Source of the DNA: Sulfurimonas sp. RIFOXYD12_FULL_33_39
GTDB taxonomy: Bacteria; Campylobacterota; Campylobacteria; Campylobacterales; Sulfurimonadaceae
Assembly (NCBI GenBank): GCA_001829785.1
Contig: MICF01000003.1
Coordinates: forward strand, 289,568 to 353,567
Length of the DNA stretch: 64,000 nt
Direction of reading: 5' to 3'
Within the stretch, counting starts at the first letter, position 1; each line of letters starts with the position of its first letter. The notes beneath the pieces were generated by a model. That model did no database searches. It was not told where the DNA came from and was given only the letters and a program-made list of their open reading frames with translations. This document shows positions 45,218-54,968 of the stretch, piece by piece. The translations under genes and the position numbers were made by a program.

Positions 45218-46177
45218 CTAAAACCTCTTTAAATACTTTAACAGTTCACTATCAAGTTGATATTTTGTATTTGCAACTTCGTCTATGCTTTTGTACTCAA
45301 AACCTTTTTTTGCATAACAGATAACGCTGTTTACTTTATCATTAAGCAGACCGTCAATCGCATAGTTTACAAATTTATAAGCCATAAGTCTGTCATAGGT
45401 TGTAGGGTTTCCTCCTCGCTGAGTATGTCCCAAAACAGTGACTCTTGACTCAACGCCGATTTTCTCTTCAAACCATAAGGCTATTTCTTTGGAGTCCTCT
45501 TTTATTCCTTCAGAAACTACTGCTATAAAGTATCTGCGACCGTTTTTTATCTGCTCTTTAAATCTTTTTTCATATTCACTCAAATCATAAACTACTTCAG
45601 GTATCAAGCATAACTCCGCTCCACATGTAAGAGCTGAAACCAAAGCCAAATATCCGCACTCTCTGCCCATAGTCTCTATAACGAAAGCTCTTGAAAATGA
45701 TGATGCCGTATCTCTTATGTTGTCAATCGAGTCTTTTATAACGTTTAATGCTGTATCGACTCCAAGACAATACTCGGTACCGCTTATATCGTTGTCTATC
45801 GTTGATGGAACACCGCAAAACTTCACTCCGTGTTCTTTATAAAAGATATCCATTCCTCTAAACGAGCCGTCACCGCCTAAAACTATTAACATGTCGATAT
45901 TTAGAGCGTCAAGATTTTTCTTTGCAACTTCTCTAAATTCTTTAAGCATAAAGCGTTTGCTTCTGGCACTTCCTATAATTGTTCCGCCGCGATTTATTAT
46001 TCCCGCTACATGTTGATGAGAGGCTTTATATATTTTGTTATCTATCAACCCTTCAAAGCCGTCATGCACAAAATATGGATTTAAGTTATTTTGCAATGAA
46101 TACTCTACAAAATGTTTAAGGGAGGGATTCATACCGCTGACATCACCGCCTGAGCATAAAATAGCTATATTTTTCAT
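45218..46177 (-). CDS. pfkA: 6-phosphofructokinase
   Basis: 319 residues, normal bacterial length. Motifs: CSGGDVSGMN at the start, GGDGSFRG (the Gly of GGDGS indicates ATP rather than PPi), STIDNDI with catalytic Asp, ETMGRECGYLAL and LGHTQRGGNPTTYDRL. Many Campylobacterota lack this enzyme; here it implies a complete glycolytic route, perhaps for stored polysaccharide. Confidence 0.95.
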   Translation of the reverse strand: MKNIAILCSGGDVSGMNPSLKHFVEYSLQNNLNPYFVHDGFEGLIDNKIYKASHQHVAGIINRGGTIIGSARSKRFMLKEFREVAKKNLDALNIDMLIVLGGDGSFRGMDIFYKEHGVKFCGVPSTIDNDISGTEYCLGVDTALNVIKDSIDNIRDTASSFSRAFVIETMGRECGYLALVSALTCGAELCLIPEVVYDLSEYEKRFKEQIKNGRRYFIAVVSEGIKEDSKEIALWFEEKIGVESRVTVLGHTQRGGNPTTYDRLMAYKFVNYAIDGLLNDKVNSVICYAKKGFEYKSIDEVANTKYQLDSELLKYLKRF

Positions 46178-46279
46178 TCTTTTTTCTCTGTTTCATTTTT
46201 TTAAGTTTACCATCTTCTAATCTCTAATTGGATAAAATTCGGCAATTTATTTTTTAATGTACATGTAATAAGGTTATAA

Positions 46280-47815
46280 ATGAAAAGAGCATTGGTAAGT
46301 GTCAGCGACAAAAGCGGCGTGGTAGATTTTTGTAAATCTTTGGTAAAAAACGGATATGAAATTATCTCAACGGGCGGAACATACAAGATGTTGGTTGATA
46401 ACGGTGTGAGTGCTGTTGAGATTGATGAGGTGACAAAGTTTCCTGAGTGTTTTGAAGGACGCGTTAAAACTCTAAACCCGTTTGTTCACGGCGGAATTTT
46501 GCATAGACGCGACAAACAGTCTCACTTAGACCAAGCCAAAGAACTCGGTGTAGAGGCGATAGACTTAGTTTGTGTAAATCTTTACCCTTTTAAAGCGACG
46601 ATTGAAAAGACCGATGATTTTGAAGAGATTATAGAAAATATTGATATCGGCGGACCTGCTATGGTTCGTTCAGCTTCAAAAAACTTTGATAGCGTTATGA
46701 TAGTTACAGACGTGGCTGATTATGAAAAAGTTATAGATGCGATAGAAAATGAGAAAAATACGCTTGAGTTTAGAAGAAACTTGATGATAAAAGCGTTCGA
46801 GCATACGGCAGCGTACGACTCCATGATAGCAAACTATATGAACTCTCGTTTTAACGGCGGTTTCGGCGAAAAACAGTTTATAGTAGGCAATAAAGTTATG
46901 GATACTCGTTACGGCGAAAATCCTCATCAAAAAGGTGCTTTGTATGAGTTTGACAAGCACTACTCAAGCAACTTTAAAACACTAAAAGGCGAGGCTAGTT
47001 TTAACAACCTAAACGACTTAAGCGGTGCCGTAAAAATAGCTTCGGCATTTGGAAGCCAAAATGCGGTATGTATCACGAAACACGGAAATCCATGCGGATT
47101 TGCTATTCGCGATAGTCTAGTAGATGCTTATGAAGAGGCTCTAAAGTGTGACCCTGTTTCGGCATTTGGCGGTGTTGTGGCAGTAAACGGTGTAGTAAAC
47201 AAAGAACTTGCACTTAAAATGAATGAAATTTTCCTAGAAGTAATTATTGCAGGCAGAATTACAGAAGAAGCACAAGAAGTATTTGCTTCTAAGAAACGTA
47301 TCAAGTTATTTGAGATGGGAAGCGACAAGTTGGTTTTAGCAAACGACGCTAAAGACTTTAAACATATTGACGGCGGATTTGTTTATCAAGATGCAGACAG
47401 AGTTAATGATGATGAGGTAAAAGATGCAAAGCTTATGAGCCAAAGAGAAGCAACTTTGCAGGAGAAAAAAGATATGGAGATCGCTTATAAAGTAGCATCT
47501 CTTACAAAATCAAACTGTGTTGTTTATGTGAAAAATTCTGCAATGGTAGCAGTCGGAATGGGAATGACAAGCCGTGTTGATGCAAGTCAATGTGCGCTTA
47601 AAAAAGCAAAAGAGATGGGGCTTGATGTAACAGGTGCCGCACTGGCTTCCGAAGCATTTTTCCCGTTTCGCGACTCGATAGACGCTGCTGCTGCCGCAGG
47701 TGTTAAAAGTGTAATAGAACCGGGTGGAAGTATAAGAGACGATGAGATAATAGAAGCGGCAAACGAGTTTGGTATGAGTCTTTATTTTTCAGAAGTTCGC
47801 CACTTCTTACATTAA
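46280..47815 (+). CDS. purH: Bifunctional AICAR formyltransferase / IMP cyclohydrolase
   Basis: Last two steps of IMP synthesis. 511 residues: IMP cyclohydrolase domain (1-about 195: [31 protein letters not shown]) and AICAR transformylase domain with [26 protein letters not shown] and [15 protein letters not shown]. Confidence 0.98.
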   Translation: MKRALVSVSDKSGVVDFCKSLVKNGYEIISTGGTYKMLVDNGVSAVEIDEVTKFPECFEGRVKTLNPFVHGGILHRRDKQSHLDQAKELGVEAIDLVCVNLYPFKATIEKTDDFEEIIENIDIGGPAMVRSASKNFDSVMIVTDVADYEKVIDAIENEKNTLEFRRNLMIKAFEHTAAYDSMIANYMNSRFNGGFGEKQFIVGNKVMDTRYGENPHQKGALYEFDKHYSSNFKTLKGEASFNNLNDLSGAVKIASAFGSQNAVCITKHGNPCGFAIRDSLVDAYEEALKCDPVSAFGGVVAVNGVVNKELALKMNEIFLEVIIAGRITEEAQEVFASKKRIKLFEMGSDKLVLANDAKDFKHIDGGFVYQDADRVNDDEVKDAKLMSQREATLQEKKDMEIAYKVASLTKSNCVVYVKNSAMVAVGMGMTSRVDASQCALKKAKEMGLDVTGAALASEAFFPFRDSIDAAAAAGVKSVIEPGGSIRDDEIIEAANEFGMSLYFSEVRHFLH

Positions 47816-47862
47816 CAATACTATGTACACTATCTTAAGGGTTGTTTGTTTACAGCCCTAAA

Positions 47863-47883
47863 CTTGATTGACTTTGACTCAAC
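47863..47883 (+). promoter_or_regulatory. HAIR-like HspR operator of cbpA-hspR
   Basis: CTTGATT - 7 nt - ACTCAAC: six of seven bases match in each half of CTTGAGT-N7-ACTCAAG. It overlaps the -35 of the cbpA promoter, as expected for autoregulation by HspR, encoded two genes down. Confidence 0.8.
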
Positions 47884-47897
47884 TTCTGTGATATAAT
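47868..47897 (+). promoter_or_regulatory. Sigma-70 promoter of cbpA-hspR
   Basis: -35 TTGACT (47868-47873) and -10 TATAAT (47892-47897), 18-bp spacer, 42 bp before the cbpA ATG. Confidence 0.75.
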
Positions 47898-47938
47898 CCT
47901 ACTTAATAAACAATAATATAAATTTTAGGAAAAAAATA

Positions 47939-48835
47939 ATGAGTAAATCTTTATATGACACACTTGAAATATCAGATAACGCAAGTGAAGCAGAAATAAA
48001 AAAAGCATATAGAAAATTAGCAAGACAATATCATCCAGACGTAAATAAAGAAAAAGGTGCGGAAGATAAATTTAAAGAGATAAACGCAGCTTATGAAATT
48101 TTGAGCGATAAGAAGAAAAAATCACAGTATGACATGCACGGTGATAACATGTTCGGCGGACAAAATTTTCATGACTTTTCTCGTTCTCATCGTGGCGGCG
48201 GACAGGCTGATTTGGATGAGATACTTAGAAGTATGTTCTCAGGCGGCGGCGGTTTCGGAGGTTTCGGCGGCTCATCATTCGGCGGTGGTGGTGGTTTTGG
48301 AGGCGGCGGTTTTTCTCAGCAACAACAACAGCCAAATCTTGACATTGAAACAAGTGTTACTATCCCTTTTAGCGTCTCCATACTCGGCGGTTCACACTCT
48401 GTATCAGTTAACGGCGAGAGATTTGACATCAAAATTCCTGCAGGCGTAAAAAGCGGCGAGAAAATGCGTGTCAAAGGAAAAGGACATGCACAAGCAGGAC
48501 GTGCGGGAGACTTGTTTTTAAAGATTAATGTAGCTCCTAATCCTGAATATATTAGAGAAGAGGATGATTTAATCAAAAAATTTGACGTGCCTCTTTATGC
48601 AGCGCTTTTTGGCGAAAAGATATCGGTGCAGACTTTGGAAAAAGAGATTAAGCTAAAAATCCCGCAAAATACTAAAAACGGACAAAGATTTCGCGTAAAA
48701 GATATGGGCGCTATGAACCGCAAAACAAAAGAGCGTGGAAATCTCTATCTTGAAGCAAATATAGTTTTACCTAAAGTTGAAGATTTGGATGAGAAGTTAG
48801 TAGAATCGATGAAAGAGAAACTACCTAAAGAGTAA
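47939..48835 (+). CDS. cbpA: DnaJ-family co-chaperone CbpA
   Basis: 298 residues: J domain (1-about 68) with the HPD motif in YHPDVNKEKG, a Gly/Phe-rich linker (about 75-130) and a DnaJ C-terminal substrate domain without the Cys-rich zinc finger. This is the CbpA type. It stimulates DnaK. hspR follows after 10 bp, the arrangement known from Helicobacter and Campylobacter. Confidence 0.94.
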   Translation: MSKSLYDTLEISDNASEAEIKKAYRKLARQYHPDVNKEKGAEDKFKEINAAYEILSDKKKKSQYDMHGDNMFGGQNFHDFSRSHRGGGQADLDEILRSMFSGGGGFGGFGGSSFGGGGGFGGGGFSQQQQQPNLDIETSVTIPFSVSILGGSHSVSVNGERFDIKIPAGVKSGEKMRVKGKGHAQAGRAGDLFLKINVAPNPEYIREEDDLIKKFDVPLYAALFGEKISVQTLEKEIKLKIPQNTKNGQRFRVKDMGAMNRKTKERGNLYLEANIVLPKVEDLDEKLVESMKEKLPKE

Positions 48836-48845
48836 AGGAGAAGTT

Positions 48846-49223
48846 ATGATTCACCAGTATGATGAACCGGTCTATTTAATTAGTATCGTTGCAAAAGTTT
48901 TAGAGATACATCCGCAGACGCTTAGGCAGTATGAGAGAGAAAATCTCGTTACACCTTCGAGATCAAACGGCAGAATAAGACTATATTCCCAAAAAGATAT
49001 AGACAGAATCAAGTTAATTTTAAGACTTACCCGTGACCTTGGAGTAAATCTTGCAGGTGTTGACATTATTTTGAGATTAAAAGAGAATGTTGATAGTATG
49101 GAACAAGATATCTTATCGCTTAGACAAGAGGTTTTAAAGGCAAAAAACTCTCATACGGTATCACATGATAAAGCTCTGGTAGCTAAAAAAAGCATTTATG
49201 ACATGATAATATTTGAAGACTAA
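48846..49223 (+). CDS. hspR: Heat-shock repressor HspR (MerR family)
   Basis: 125 residues: MerR helix-turn-helix (PVYLISIVAKVLEIHPQTLRQYE ... RLYSQKDIDRI) and a short coiled coil. HspR represses chaperone genes at HAIR operators, often with DnaK as co-repressor. HAIR-like sites stand before its own operon and before grpE-dnaK in this window. Confidence 0.93.
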   Translation: MIHQYDEPVYLISIVAKVLEIHPQTLRQYERENLVTPSRSNGRIRLYSQKDIDRIKLILRLTRDLGVNLAGVDIILRLKENVDSMEQDILSLRQEVLKAKNSHTVSHDKALVAKKSIYDMIIFED

Positions 49224-49239
49224 CTATTCTCTTAGTCTT
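49216..49239. terminator. Possible bidirectional terminator between hspR and murA
   Basis: AAGACTAA (49216-49223) pairs with TTAGTCTT (49232-49239) around an 8-nt loop; T residues follow. It overlaps the last codons of both convergent genes. Confidence 0.45.
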
Positions 49240-50498
49240 TTAATGTCTGCACCTACGTTTTGCAGTTTTTTTTCTAGCGAGTCGTAACCTCTATCAAGGT
49301 GGTAGATACGGTGCACATCTGTTATGCCATCAGCAACTAAAGCGGCTAAAACAAGTGCGCTTGAAGCTCTCAAATCCGTTGCCATAACATCCGTCCCGCT
49401 TAGTTTTGATTTTCCGTTTACGGTTGCTACATTTCCGTTTAGTGAAATATCGGCACCCATCCTTTGAAGTTCACTTACATGCATAAATCTGTTCTCAAAA
49501 AGTCTCTCTTCGATTATAGAAGTTCCCTCTGCTTGTGTTGCAAGTGCTAGAAACTGGGCTTGCATATCGGTAGGAAATGCAGGGTATTCCTGCGTTACTA
49601 TTTTGACATGTTTAATAACATCCGATGGATGAATAGTAATCGTATTTTCGGTTATAGTAAATCTGCTTCCCATCTCTTCTAGTTTTGATAAAACCGCACC
49701 TAAATGTTTTGCGTTTGCGCCGTTTAGCGTAAGCTCCGATTTTGTTATCGCAGCCGCACAAAGATATGTTCCTGCTTCGATGCGATCTGGAATTACACTA
49801 AATTCGTCAATCTCTAGCAGTTTGCCGTTTGTTCCGTGGATGGTTAAAACGGCAGTCTCAATACCTTCTATCTTAACCCCGCTCTCATTTAAGATTTGAC
49901 AAAGCTGCACTACTTCAGGCTCTCTTGCTGCATTTGTTATAGTTGTCACACCTTCTGCTAGAGCTGCAGCCATAACAATGTTTGCAGTACCCGTAACCGT
50001 AATTTTGTCAAAGATGATATTGCATCCTTTTAAACCGTTTGGTGCAATTGCGTGTATATATCCGGCTTCAATATTTATAACTGCTCCCATTTGCTCTAAT
50101 GCTTTTAGATGCAAATCAACGGGTCGCTGACCTATTGCACATCCGCCCGGAAGAGATACTTCACAATGTCCAAATCTTGCTAAGATAGGACCTAAAACAA
50201 GGATTGAAGCACGCATGGTTTTTACAATATCGTACGTTGCTTTTGTTTGAGTTAAAGATGAGGTGTCAACAGTTGTGATATTCTCCTCATCTCCCCATAA
50301 AGATGAACACTTTGCACCTAAATTTGATAATAGTTTTAAAAGGGTATTTATATCTGCAACATGAGGCAGATTTTTTATGCTGACGCAATTTTTAGCTAAT
50401 ATAGTCATGGCTATTAGCGGAAGTGAAGCGTTTTTAGCACCGGAAATTTTTATGTTCCCATGTAGAGAGTCAGCTTTTTTAATCTGTAAGTAGTCCAT
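49224..50498 (-). CDS. murA: UDP-N-acetylglucosamine 1-carboxyvinyltransferase
   Basis: First committed step of peptidoglycan synthesis. 424 residues, full length. Motifs: [13 protein letters not shown] near the start, the active-site Cys loop [15 protein letters not shown] and [14 protein letters not shown]. Confidence 0.98.
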   Translation of the reverse strand: MDYLQIKKADSLHGNIKISGAKNASLPLIAMTILAKNCVSIKNLPHVADINTLLKLLSNLGAKCSSLWGDEENITTVDTSSLTQTKATYDIVKTMRASILVLGPILARFGHCEVSLPGGCAIGQRPVDLHLKALEQMGAVINIEAGYIHAIAPNGLKGCNIIFDKITVTGTANIVMAAALAEGVTTITNAAREPEVVQLCQILNESGVKIEGIETAVLTIHGTNGKLLEIDEFSVIPDRIEAGTYLCAAAITKSELTLNGANAKHLGAVLSKLEEMGSRFTITENTITIHPSDVIKHVKIVTQEYPAFPTDMQAQFLALATQAEGTSIIEERLFENRFMHVSELQRMGADISLNGNVATVNGKSKLSGTDVMATDLRASSALVLAALVADGITDVHRIYHLDRGYDSLEKKLQNVGADIKRLRE

Positions 50499-50579
50499 AT
50501 TTTTCTTTTGTTTTAAAATGCGAAATTGTATCTAAAATAGCTTAGCTTTTGGATATAATTTATTTATAAAGGAGTCTTT

Positions 50580-51008
50580 ATGAGTTTGGCGTTAGAGAGA
50601 TTAAAAAATTTAACAAATAAGATTTCAGGGTATGAACGTGCACGAAAAGACAACTTGACGTTGTTGCAAAATTTATATGATGAGCTTGGAATAAATCAAA
50701 AAGTTGAAGAGTTTAGCGATATTTTTAATTTTAAAGCTATAAATCTATCGGGAGCATCACTTTTAAATGAGAGTTTAGGGGAGATAAAAAAAGGTAAATA
50801 TCTGCAGATTCTCGCAATTGGCTATGATAAAGATGCCGTTGTAAAGAGCAAGAACATCTCTTTGGGTTATTTTGGAAAAGCTGAAAATGTGGATGTTGAT
50901 TTAAAAAATAAAATTGTCGAATTTATCATCCGTTTTAGATTTGAAAAAAGCTTTATGACGCTAGAACACTACTATACAATGCTTGAATCTTTTAAAGTCG
51001 ATGAGTAA
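50580..51008 (+). CDS. Hypothetical protein
   Basis: 142 residues, soluble, no recognised family; begins MSLALERLKNLTNKISGYER and has a central beta-rich part (KGKYLQILAIGYDKDAVV). AAAGGAG precedes the ATG. It overlaps the next membrane protein gene by 8 nt, so the two probably act together. Confidence 0.7.
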   Translation: MSLALERLKNLTNKISGYERARKDNLTLLQNLYDELGINQKVEEFSDIFNFKAINLSGASLLNESLGEIKKGKYLQILAIGYDKDAVVKSKNISLGYFGKAENVDVDLKNKIVEFIIRFRFEKSFMTLEHYYTMLESFKVDE

Positions 51009-51540
51009 GTTTTTTTTTCTGCTTTGGCTTAAATGGGCAGTTCGTTTAACTACATGTAGCATACTTTTTGCCGCTGTATTCTCATTTTTTGTTACTATTT
51101 TTATATATTTTTTTCAAGGTATGGCGAATTTGAATGATGAGGTAAGGAGCGCACTTTTTGATATTTTTAAATTTTGGTTTATGATATTTTGGGCTTTAAG
51201 TCTTATTTTGGCACACTTTAGAGGACTAAAATATATCTTTAACAGATGCATAAACGGATATGAACTAAAGCTTTTAACATGTAAAGATGATGAAGCAGTT
51301 GAAGTTATAGGTTACGGAGATTTGCCAAAACTATGGCGAAGATGGCTAATGTTAAATGTTTGGTTTGTCGGCTCATTTATGATTTTCGCTCTTATTTATA
51401 CAACTATTTTTACTTCGTATAACGGAGTTTTTGAGTGGTTTAATATCTTCTGGCTTTATGGTTTTATATTACTTAGCGGTTATTTTTCTCTTATAACTAT
51501 CGGTTTAAAATACAAAAAAATAAAGATAGCCTCATGTTGA
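51001..51540 (+). CDS. Membrane protein of unknown function
   Basis: 179 residues from the ATG at 51001, which overlaps the upstream stop; an earlier TTG start is less likely. Four hydrophobic segments (about 10-38, 52-70, 115-140 and 148-170) and a soluble loop with a Cys-containing LLTCKDDEAVE. No family recognised. Confidence 0.65.
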   Translation: MSKFFFLLWLKWAVRLTTCSILFAAVFSFFVTIFIYFFQGMANLNDEVRSALFDIFKFWFMIFWALSLILAHFRGLKYIFNRCINGYELKLLTCKDDEAVEVIGYGDLPKLWRRWLMLNVWFVGSFMIFALIYTTIFTSYNGVFEWFNIFWLYGFILLSGYFSLITIGLKYKKIKIASC

Positions 51541-52241
51541 TATTTTTGGATTTAGAAACAACAGGTTTGGAGAGTAGCGATAAAATCTGTTCTATCGGTT
51601 TAATCGGAGTTGATAACGGCGAACCTACATCTATATACGAGCTTGTAAACGAAGGTAAAAAAATCTCATCGAAAGCTTCAAGTATAAATCATATTACAAA
51701 TGAGATGATAAAAGACAAACCATCGTTAAAAGAGACAAAAGCGTGGAGATTTCTGTATGAATACAATAATGAAAACTCAACAATAATAGCGCATAATTCA
51801 AGTTTTGATATAAATATGCTTATGGCAAGCGGATTTATTTGGCATGGCAGAGTTATTGACACGCTTAGGGTTACAAAACATCTTATCCCGGAGTGCGAAT
51901 ACTTTTCTTTACAATTTTTAAGATATGAGCTAAAACTTTATAAAAATGAAAAAAAAGAGTCTGAATTTTTTGCACATAATGCGCTTAGTGATGCTATACA
52001 TGTAAAACTTTTGTATGAGTATCTTTTGGAGATAAAACCGCATGAAGAGATGCTTGAACTTAGTTCTAAACATGTAATTGTAGAAAAATTTGATTTTGGT
52101 AAATACAGCGGTCGTTATATCGAAGAAATAAGTATGTGTGATAGAGGGTATTTGGAGTGGATTTTGGCAAATGTCGCTGATTTGAATGAAGATTTAAAAT
52201 ACAGCGTAAATAGGTATTTGAATATAAATTCTAATTTTTGA
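51534..52241 (+). CDS. DnaQ-like 3'-5' exonuclease
   Basis: 235 residues: Exo I FLDLETTGLE, Exo II AHNSSFDINML and Exo III HNALSDAIHVKLL, i.e. the DEDDh set. A C-terminal FGKYSGRYIEEI ... DRGYLEWIL motif, often linked to exonuclease domains, follows. Proofreading or RNA/DNA end trimming. Overlaps the membrane gene by 7 nt. Confidence 0.88.
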   Translation: MLIFLDLETTGLESSDKICSIGLIGVDNGEPTSIYELVNEGKKISSKASSINHITNEMIKDKPSLKETKAWRFLYEYNNENSTIIAHNSSFDINMLMASGFIWHGRVIDTLRVTKHLIPECEYFSLQFLRYELKLYKNEKKESEFFAHNALSDAIHVKLLYEYLLEIKPHEEMLELSSKHVIVEKFDFGKYSGRYIEEISMCDRGYLEWILANVADLNEDLKYSVNRYLNINSNF

Positions 52242-52295
52242 TGTGCTATACTTCCCTAAAATATATATGATATAGATAATTTATTAAGGAATATT

Positions 52296-52661
52296 TTGAG
52301 AGTAGCCGTTGAATGCAAATCGCTGTTAATGCAAAAATCATTAGAACTTTTTTTAGGAAAATATCTTAGCTCCATTAAGAATTGCGATATTGTTTTAAGA
52401 GATGTTAAATGTCTTGATGATAAGAGATGTTTTTATATTTCAAGCGCAAAAGATGCAGATTTGATTAAGCCGTTTTCAAAATCTCAACTTATTTTAGCTC
52501 TTGAGAAAAGATATAAACGTATCGGTAAAACAGATATAAAAGATAGATATATGGATAATGAAAATCTTGATTTTAGCATCTTGGAAGATCGTATAGCATC
52601 ACTTACTAAAGAGTATCAAGCAAATATTTTAAAAGTGGTTCGGGCATTTTATGAAAAATAA
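52296..52661 (+). CDS. Hypothetical protein
   Basis: 121 residues from a TTG at 52296 with AAGGAA upstream. Begins MRVAVECKSLLMQKSLELFL; contains CFYISSAKDADLIKPFSKSQL. No family recognised. Its end overlaps rsmD by 11 nt, so the two genes are coupled. Confidence 0.65.
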   Translation: MRVAVECKSLLMQKSLELFLGKYLSSIKNCDIVLRDVKCLDDKRCFYISSAKDADLIKPFSKSQLILALEKRYKRIGKTDIKDRYMDNENLDFSILEDRIASLTKEYQANILKVVRAFYEK

Positions 52662-53241
52662 ACCAATAACAAAAAAAATAATATCGGGAAAGTTTAAAAA
52701 CAAAATTTTAAAACTCCCTTCAAAAATTACTACAAGAACTTCAAAAGCTATAGTCTTAGAATCTTTTTTTAACACGATTCAGTTTGAAATAATAGATGCC
52801 ATATTTGTAGAACTTTTTTCAGGAAGCGGTTCTATCGGTCTTGAAGCTCTTAGCCGCGGTGCAAAAAAAGTTATTTTTATGGAGCGTGATTCTGATGCGC
52901 TGAAAATTTTAAAAGAGAATATTGCTCAAACTGACCCTGAGGGATGTGAGATTTACGGCGGCGATACATTTGTAAATATTAAAAATGTCGTAAAAGTTCT
53001 TGAGAAAAAAAATGATAATGCCTATTTTTATATAGACCCACCTTTTAACATAAGAGAAGGTATGGAAGATATATACGACAAAACAATCGACTTGATAGCG
53101 TCTTTACCCAAAGAGTGCGTAAAACTTATAATAATAGAACACATGAGCGGTTTAGAGTTACCGAGTAAAATAGGTGCGTTTAGTATAAAAAAATCCAAAA
53201 AATTTGGAAATACGACGCTTACATATTTTAGTGGCGAGTAA
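52651..53241 (+). CDS. rsmD: 16S rRNA (guanine966-N2)-methyltransferase
   Basis: 196 residues, usual length: N-terminal ISGKFKNKIL and RTSKAIVLESFF, SAM site VELFSGSGSIGLEALSRGA, catalytic YIDPPFN. Confidence 0.94.
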   Translation: MKNKPITKKIISGKFKNKILKLPSKITTRTSKAIVLESFFNTIQFEIIDAIFVELFSGSGSIGLEALSRGAKKVIFMERDSDALKILKENIAQTDPEGCEIYGGDTFVNIKNVVKVLEKKNDNAYFYIDPPFNIREGMEDIYDKTIDLIASLPKECVKLIIIEHMSGLELPSKIGAFSIKKSKKFGNTTLTYFSGE

Positions 53242-53243
53242 AG

Positions 53244-53259
53244 TGGAATAGAGTTTGCT
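53244..53259 (+). promoter_or_regulatory. Sigma-54-type promoter of the flgI operon
   Basis: TGGAATAGAGTTTGCT has the invariant GG-N10-GC spacing of RpoN promoters (GG 53245-53246, GC 53257-53258). A start about 12 bp downstream would leave a short leader to the flgI ATG at 53287. Rod and ring genes of Campylobacterota are commonly RpoN-dependent. Confidence 0.7.
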
Positions 53260-53286
53260 AAGTTTCCTTATATTTAAGGATTGTCG

Positions 53287-54333
53287 ATGCAAAAAATTAT
53301 TTTATTTTTATTTATGCTAACTACTATTTATGCTGCAAAGATAAGTGATGTCGCAAACGTTGTGGGAGTTAGGGATAATCATCTTATAGGCTACTCTCTT
53401 GTAGTCGGTCTTCAAAAAACAGGCGATGGAACAACATCTAAGTTTACTCTTCAATCTATCGCGAACATGTTAAAAGCGATGAATATCGATATGGAGTCTG
53501 CCGATATAAAATCAAAAAATGTTGCCGCTGTTGTCGTTACCGCAGAACTTGCTCCATTTGCCAGACAAGGCGATAAGTTGGATATTACCGTTTCTTCGAT
53601 AGGCGATGCAAAATCGTTAGAGGGCGGTACACTTTTAATGACTCCATTAAAAGGGGTTGACGGTAAAATTTATGCTCTTGCTCAAGGTGCAATCAGTATA
53701 GGTGGAAGAAATGAAAAGGGCGGAAGCGGTGCGTCCCATCCCACGGCAGGACTTATTTATGACGGAGGTTTGGTTGAGAGGGAGATAAGCATTGACCTTT
53801 ATAATCAAGAGTACGTCACACTCTCTTTAAGAGAGTCAAATTTTCAAAATAGTGTTTCAATACAAAAAACCATTAATCAATTTTACAACACTCAAGTTGC
53901 AGTTGCCATGGATTCTAGAACGGTTAAGCTCAAAAAACCGCAAAATAAAAGCATGATAGAATTTTTGGCAGAAGTTCAAGAAATAGATATGGACTACAGC
54001 ATAAAAAATAAAATTGTTATAAATGAGAGAACAGGTACCATAATTTCAGGTGTAGGAATACATATAAAGCCAATAATTATGACTCATGGAAATATAACTA
54101 TAAAAATAACTGAGCAGGGAGATTTAAGCAAGCCTGCCGGTTCAATGGTTGTAGATAATAACATGGTAATTGGGCTTAACGAAAATGAGCTTTATACAAA
54201 AGAGGGTACAACAACTGTTGCTAATTTGGTTCGTTCTTTGCAAAAACTGGGGGCTACTCCAAAAGATATAATTTCCATTTTAGAAACAATGAAGAGTGCA
54301 GGCAGTATAACTGCTGAATTAAAGTTAATATAA
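53287..54333 (+). CDS. flgI: Flagellar P-ring protein FlgI
   Basis: 348 residues from the ATG at 53287; a TTG two codons earlier would give MSM. Signal peptide ends about IYA. Typical motifs: GVRDNHLIGYSLVVGLQKTGDGT, GASHPTAGLIYDGGLVER and the C-terminal LQKLGATPKDIISILETMKSAG. Confidence 0.97.
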   Translation: MQKIILFLFMLTTIYAAKISDVANVVGVRDNHLIGYSLVVGLQKTGDGTTSKFTLQSIANMLKAMNIDMESADIKSKNVAAVVVTAELAPFARQGDKLDITVSSIGDAKSLEGGTLLMTPLKGVDGKIYALAQGAISIGGRNEKGGSGASHPTAGLIYDGGLVEREISIDLYNQEYVTLSLRESNFQNSVSIQKTINQFYNTQVAVAMDSRTVKLKKPQNKSMIEFLAEVQEIDMDYSIKNKIVINERTGTIISGVGIHIKPIIMTHGNITIKITEQGDLSKPAGSMVVDNNMVIGLNENELYTKEGTTTVANLVRSLQKLGATPKDIISILETMKSAGSITAELKLI

Positions 54334-54351
54334 ACAAGAGAGGAAAATAAC

Positions 54352-54654
54352 ATGTACGGTGCAAATTCTATAGATATACAAGCTCAGTTTCTGTCTGTTC
54401 ATAAAGAACTTCCAAAAATTGATGCAAAAGCCGATAATGCTAAACTAAGAGAACAAACTGATGCTTTTGAATCTGTCATTCTTAAGATGCTTATGGATAA
54501 TGCAATGCAAGATGAAAAGAATCTTTTTTCCCAAAGTAACGACCCGGGTGACAAGATATATAAATCCATGTATAGAGAAGAACTCGCTAAAGCAAGTGCG
54601 GGAGGATTTGGGTTTTCTCAGATGCTTTATGATTTTTTGAGTCAGAAACAATGA
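54352..54654 (+). CDS. flgJ: FlgJ-like rod-binding protein
   Basis: 100 residues, matching only the N-terminal rod-binding part of FlgJ (REQTDAFESVILKMLMDNAM ... YREELAKASAGGFGFSQMLY). The muramidase domain of enterobacterial FlgJ is absent, as is usual in Campylobacterota. 18 bp after flgI. Confidence 0.88.
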   Translation: MYGANSIDIQAQFLSVHKELPKIDAKADNAKLREQTDAFESVILKMLMDNAMQDEKNLFSQSNDPGDKIYKSMYREELAKASAGGFGFSQMLYDFLSQKQ

Positions 54655-54731
54655 AAACTTAACTTTTTCTCTGTTTTGTCGATTTGGTTAAATAGAATTA
54701 TACTGATGGATTCAGAAAAAAAGGATAAGTT

Positions 54732-54941
54732 ATGATTTCACAAGTAAAGAGTGCCGCTCTTCGTGGTGCTTATGCCGGCAACGTCGGTGAGAGCAAAGAG
54801 ACTTCTCAAAAAGAGAAAAGCGGTATTTCAAAACAGGGTGATACAAGTAAAGTAGAACAGATAAAAGAGGCTCTTGAATCTGGTCAATATAAAGTAAATC
54901 TACAAGCTCTATCAGAGAAGATAGCTCAAGAGTTGATGTAG
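54732..54941 (+). CDS. flgM: Anti-sigma-28 factor FlgM
   Basis: 69 residues: disordered, Ser/Lys-rich N-terminal half and the conserved C-terminal sigma-binding helices (VEQIKEALESGQYKVNLQALSEKIAQELM). AAGGATAAG precedes the ATG. Holds FliA inactive until the hook is complete. Confidence 0.9.
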   Translation: MISQVKSAALRGAYAGNVGESKETSQKEKSGISKQGDTSKVEQIKEALESGQYKVNLQALSEKIAQELM

Positions 54942-54968
54942 TTTTTTAAATAAAGAGAAGGATTAGTC

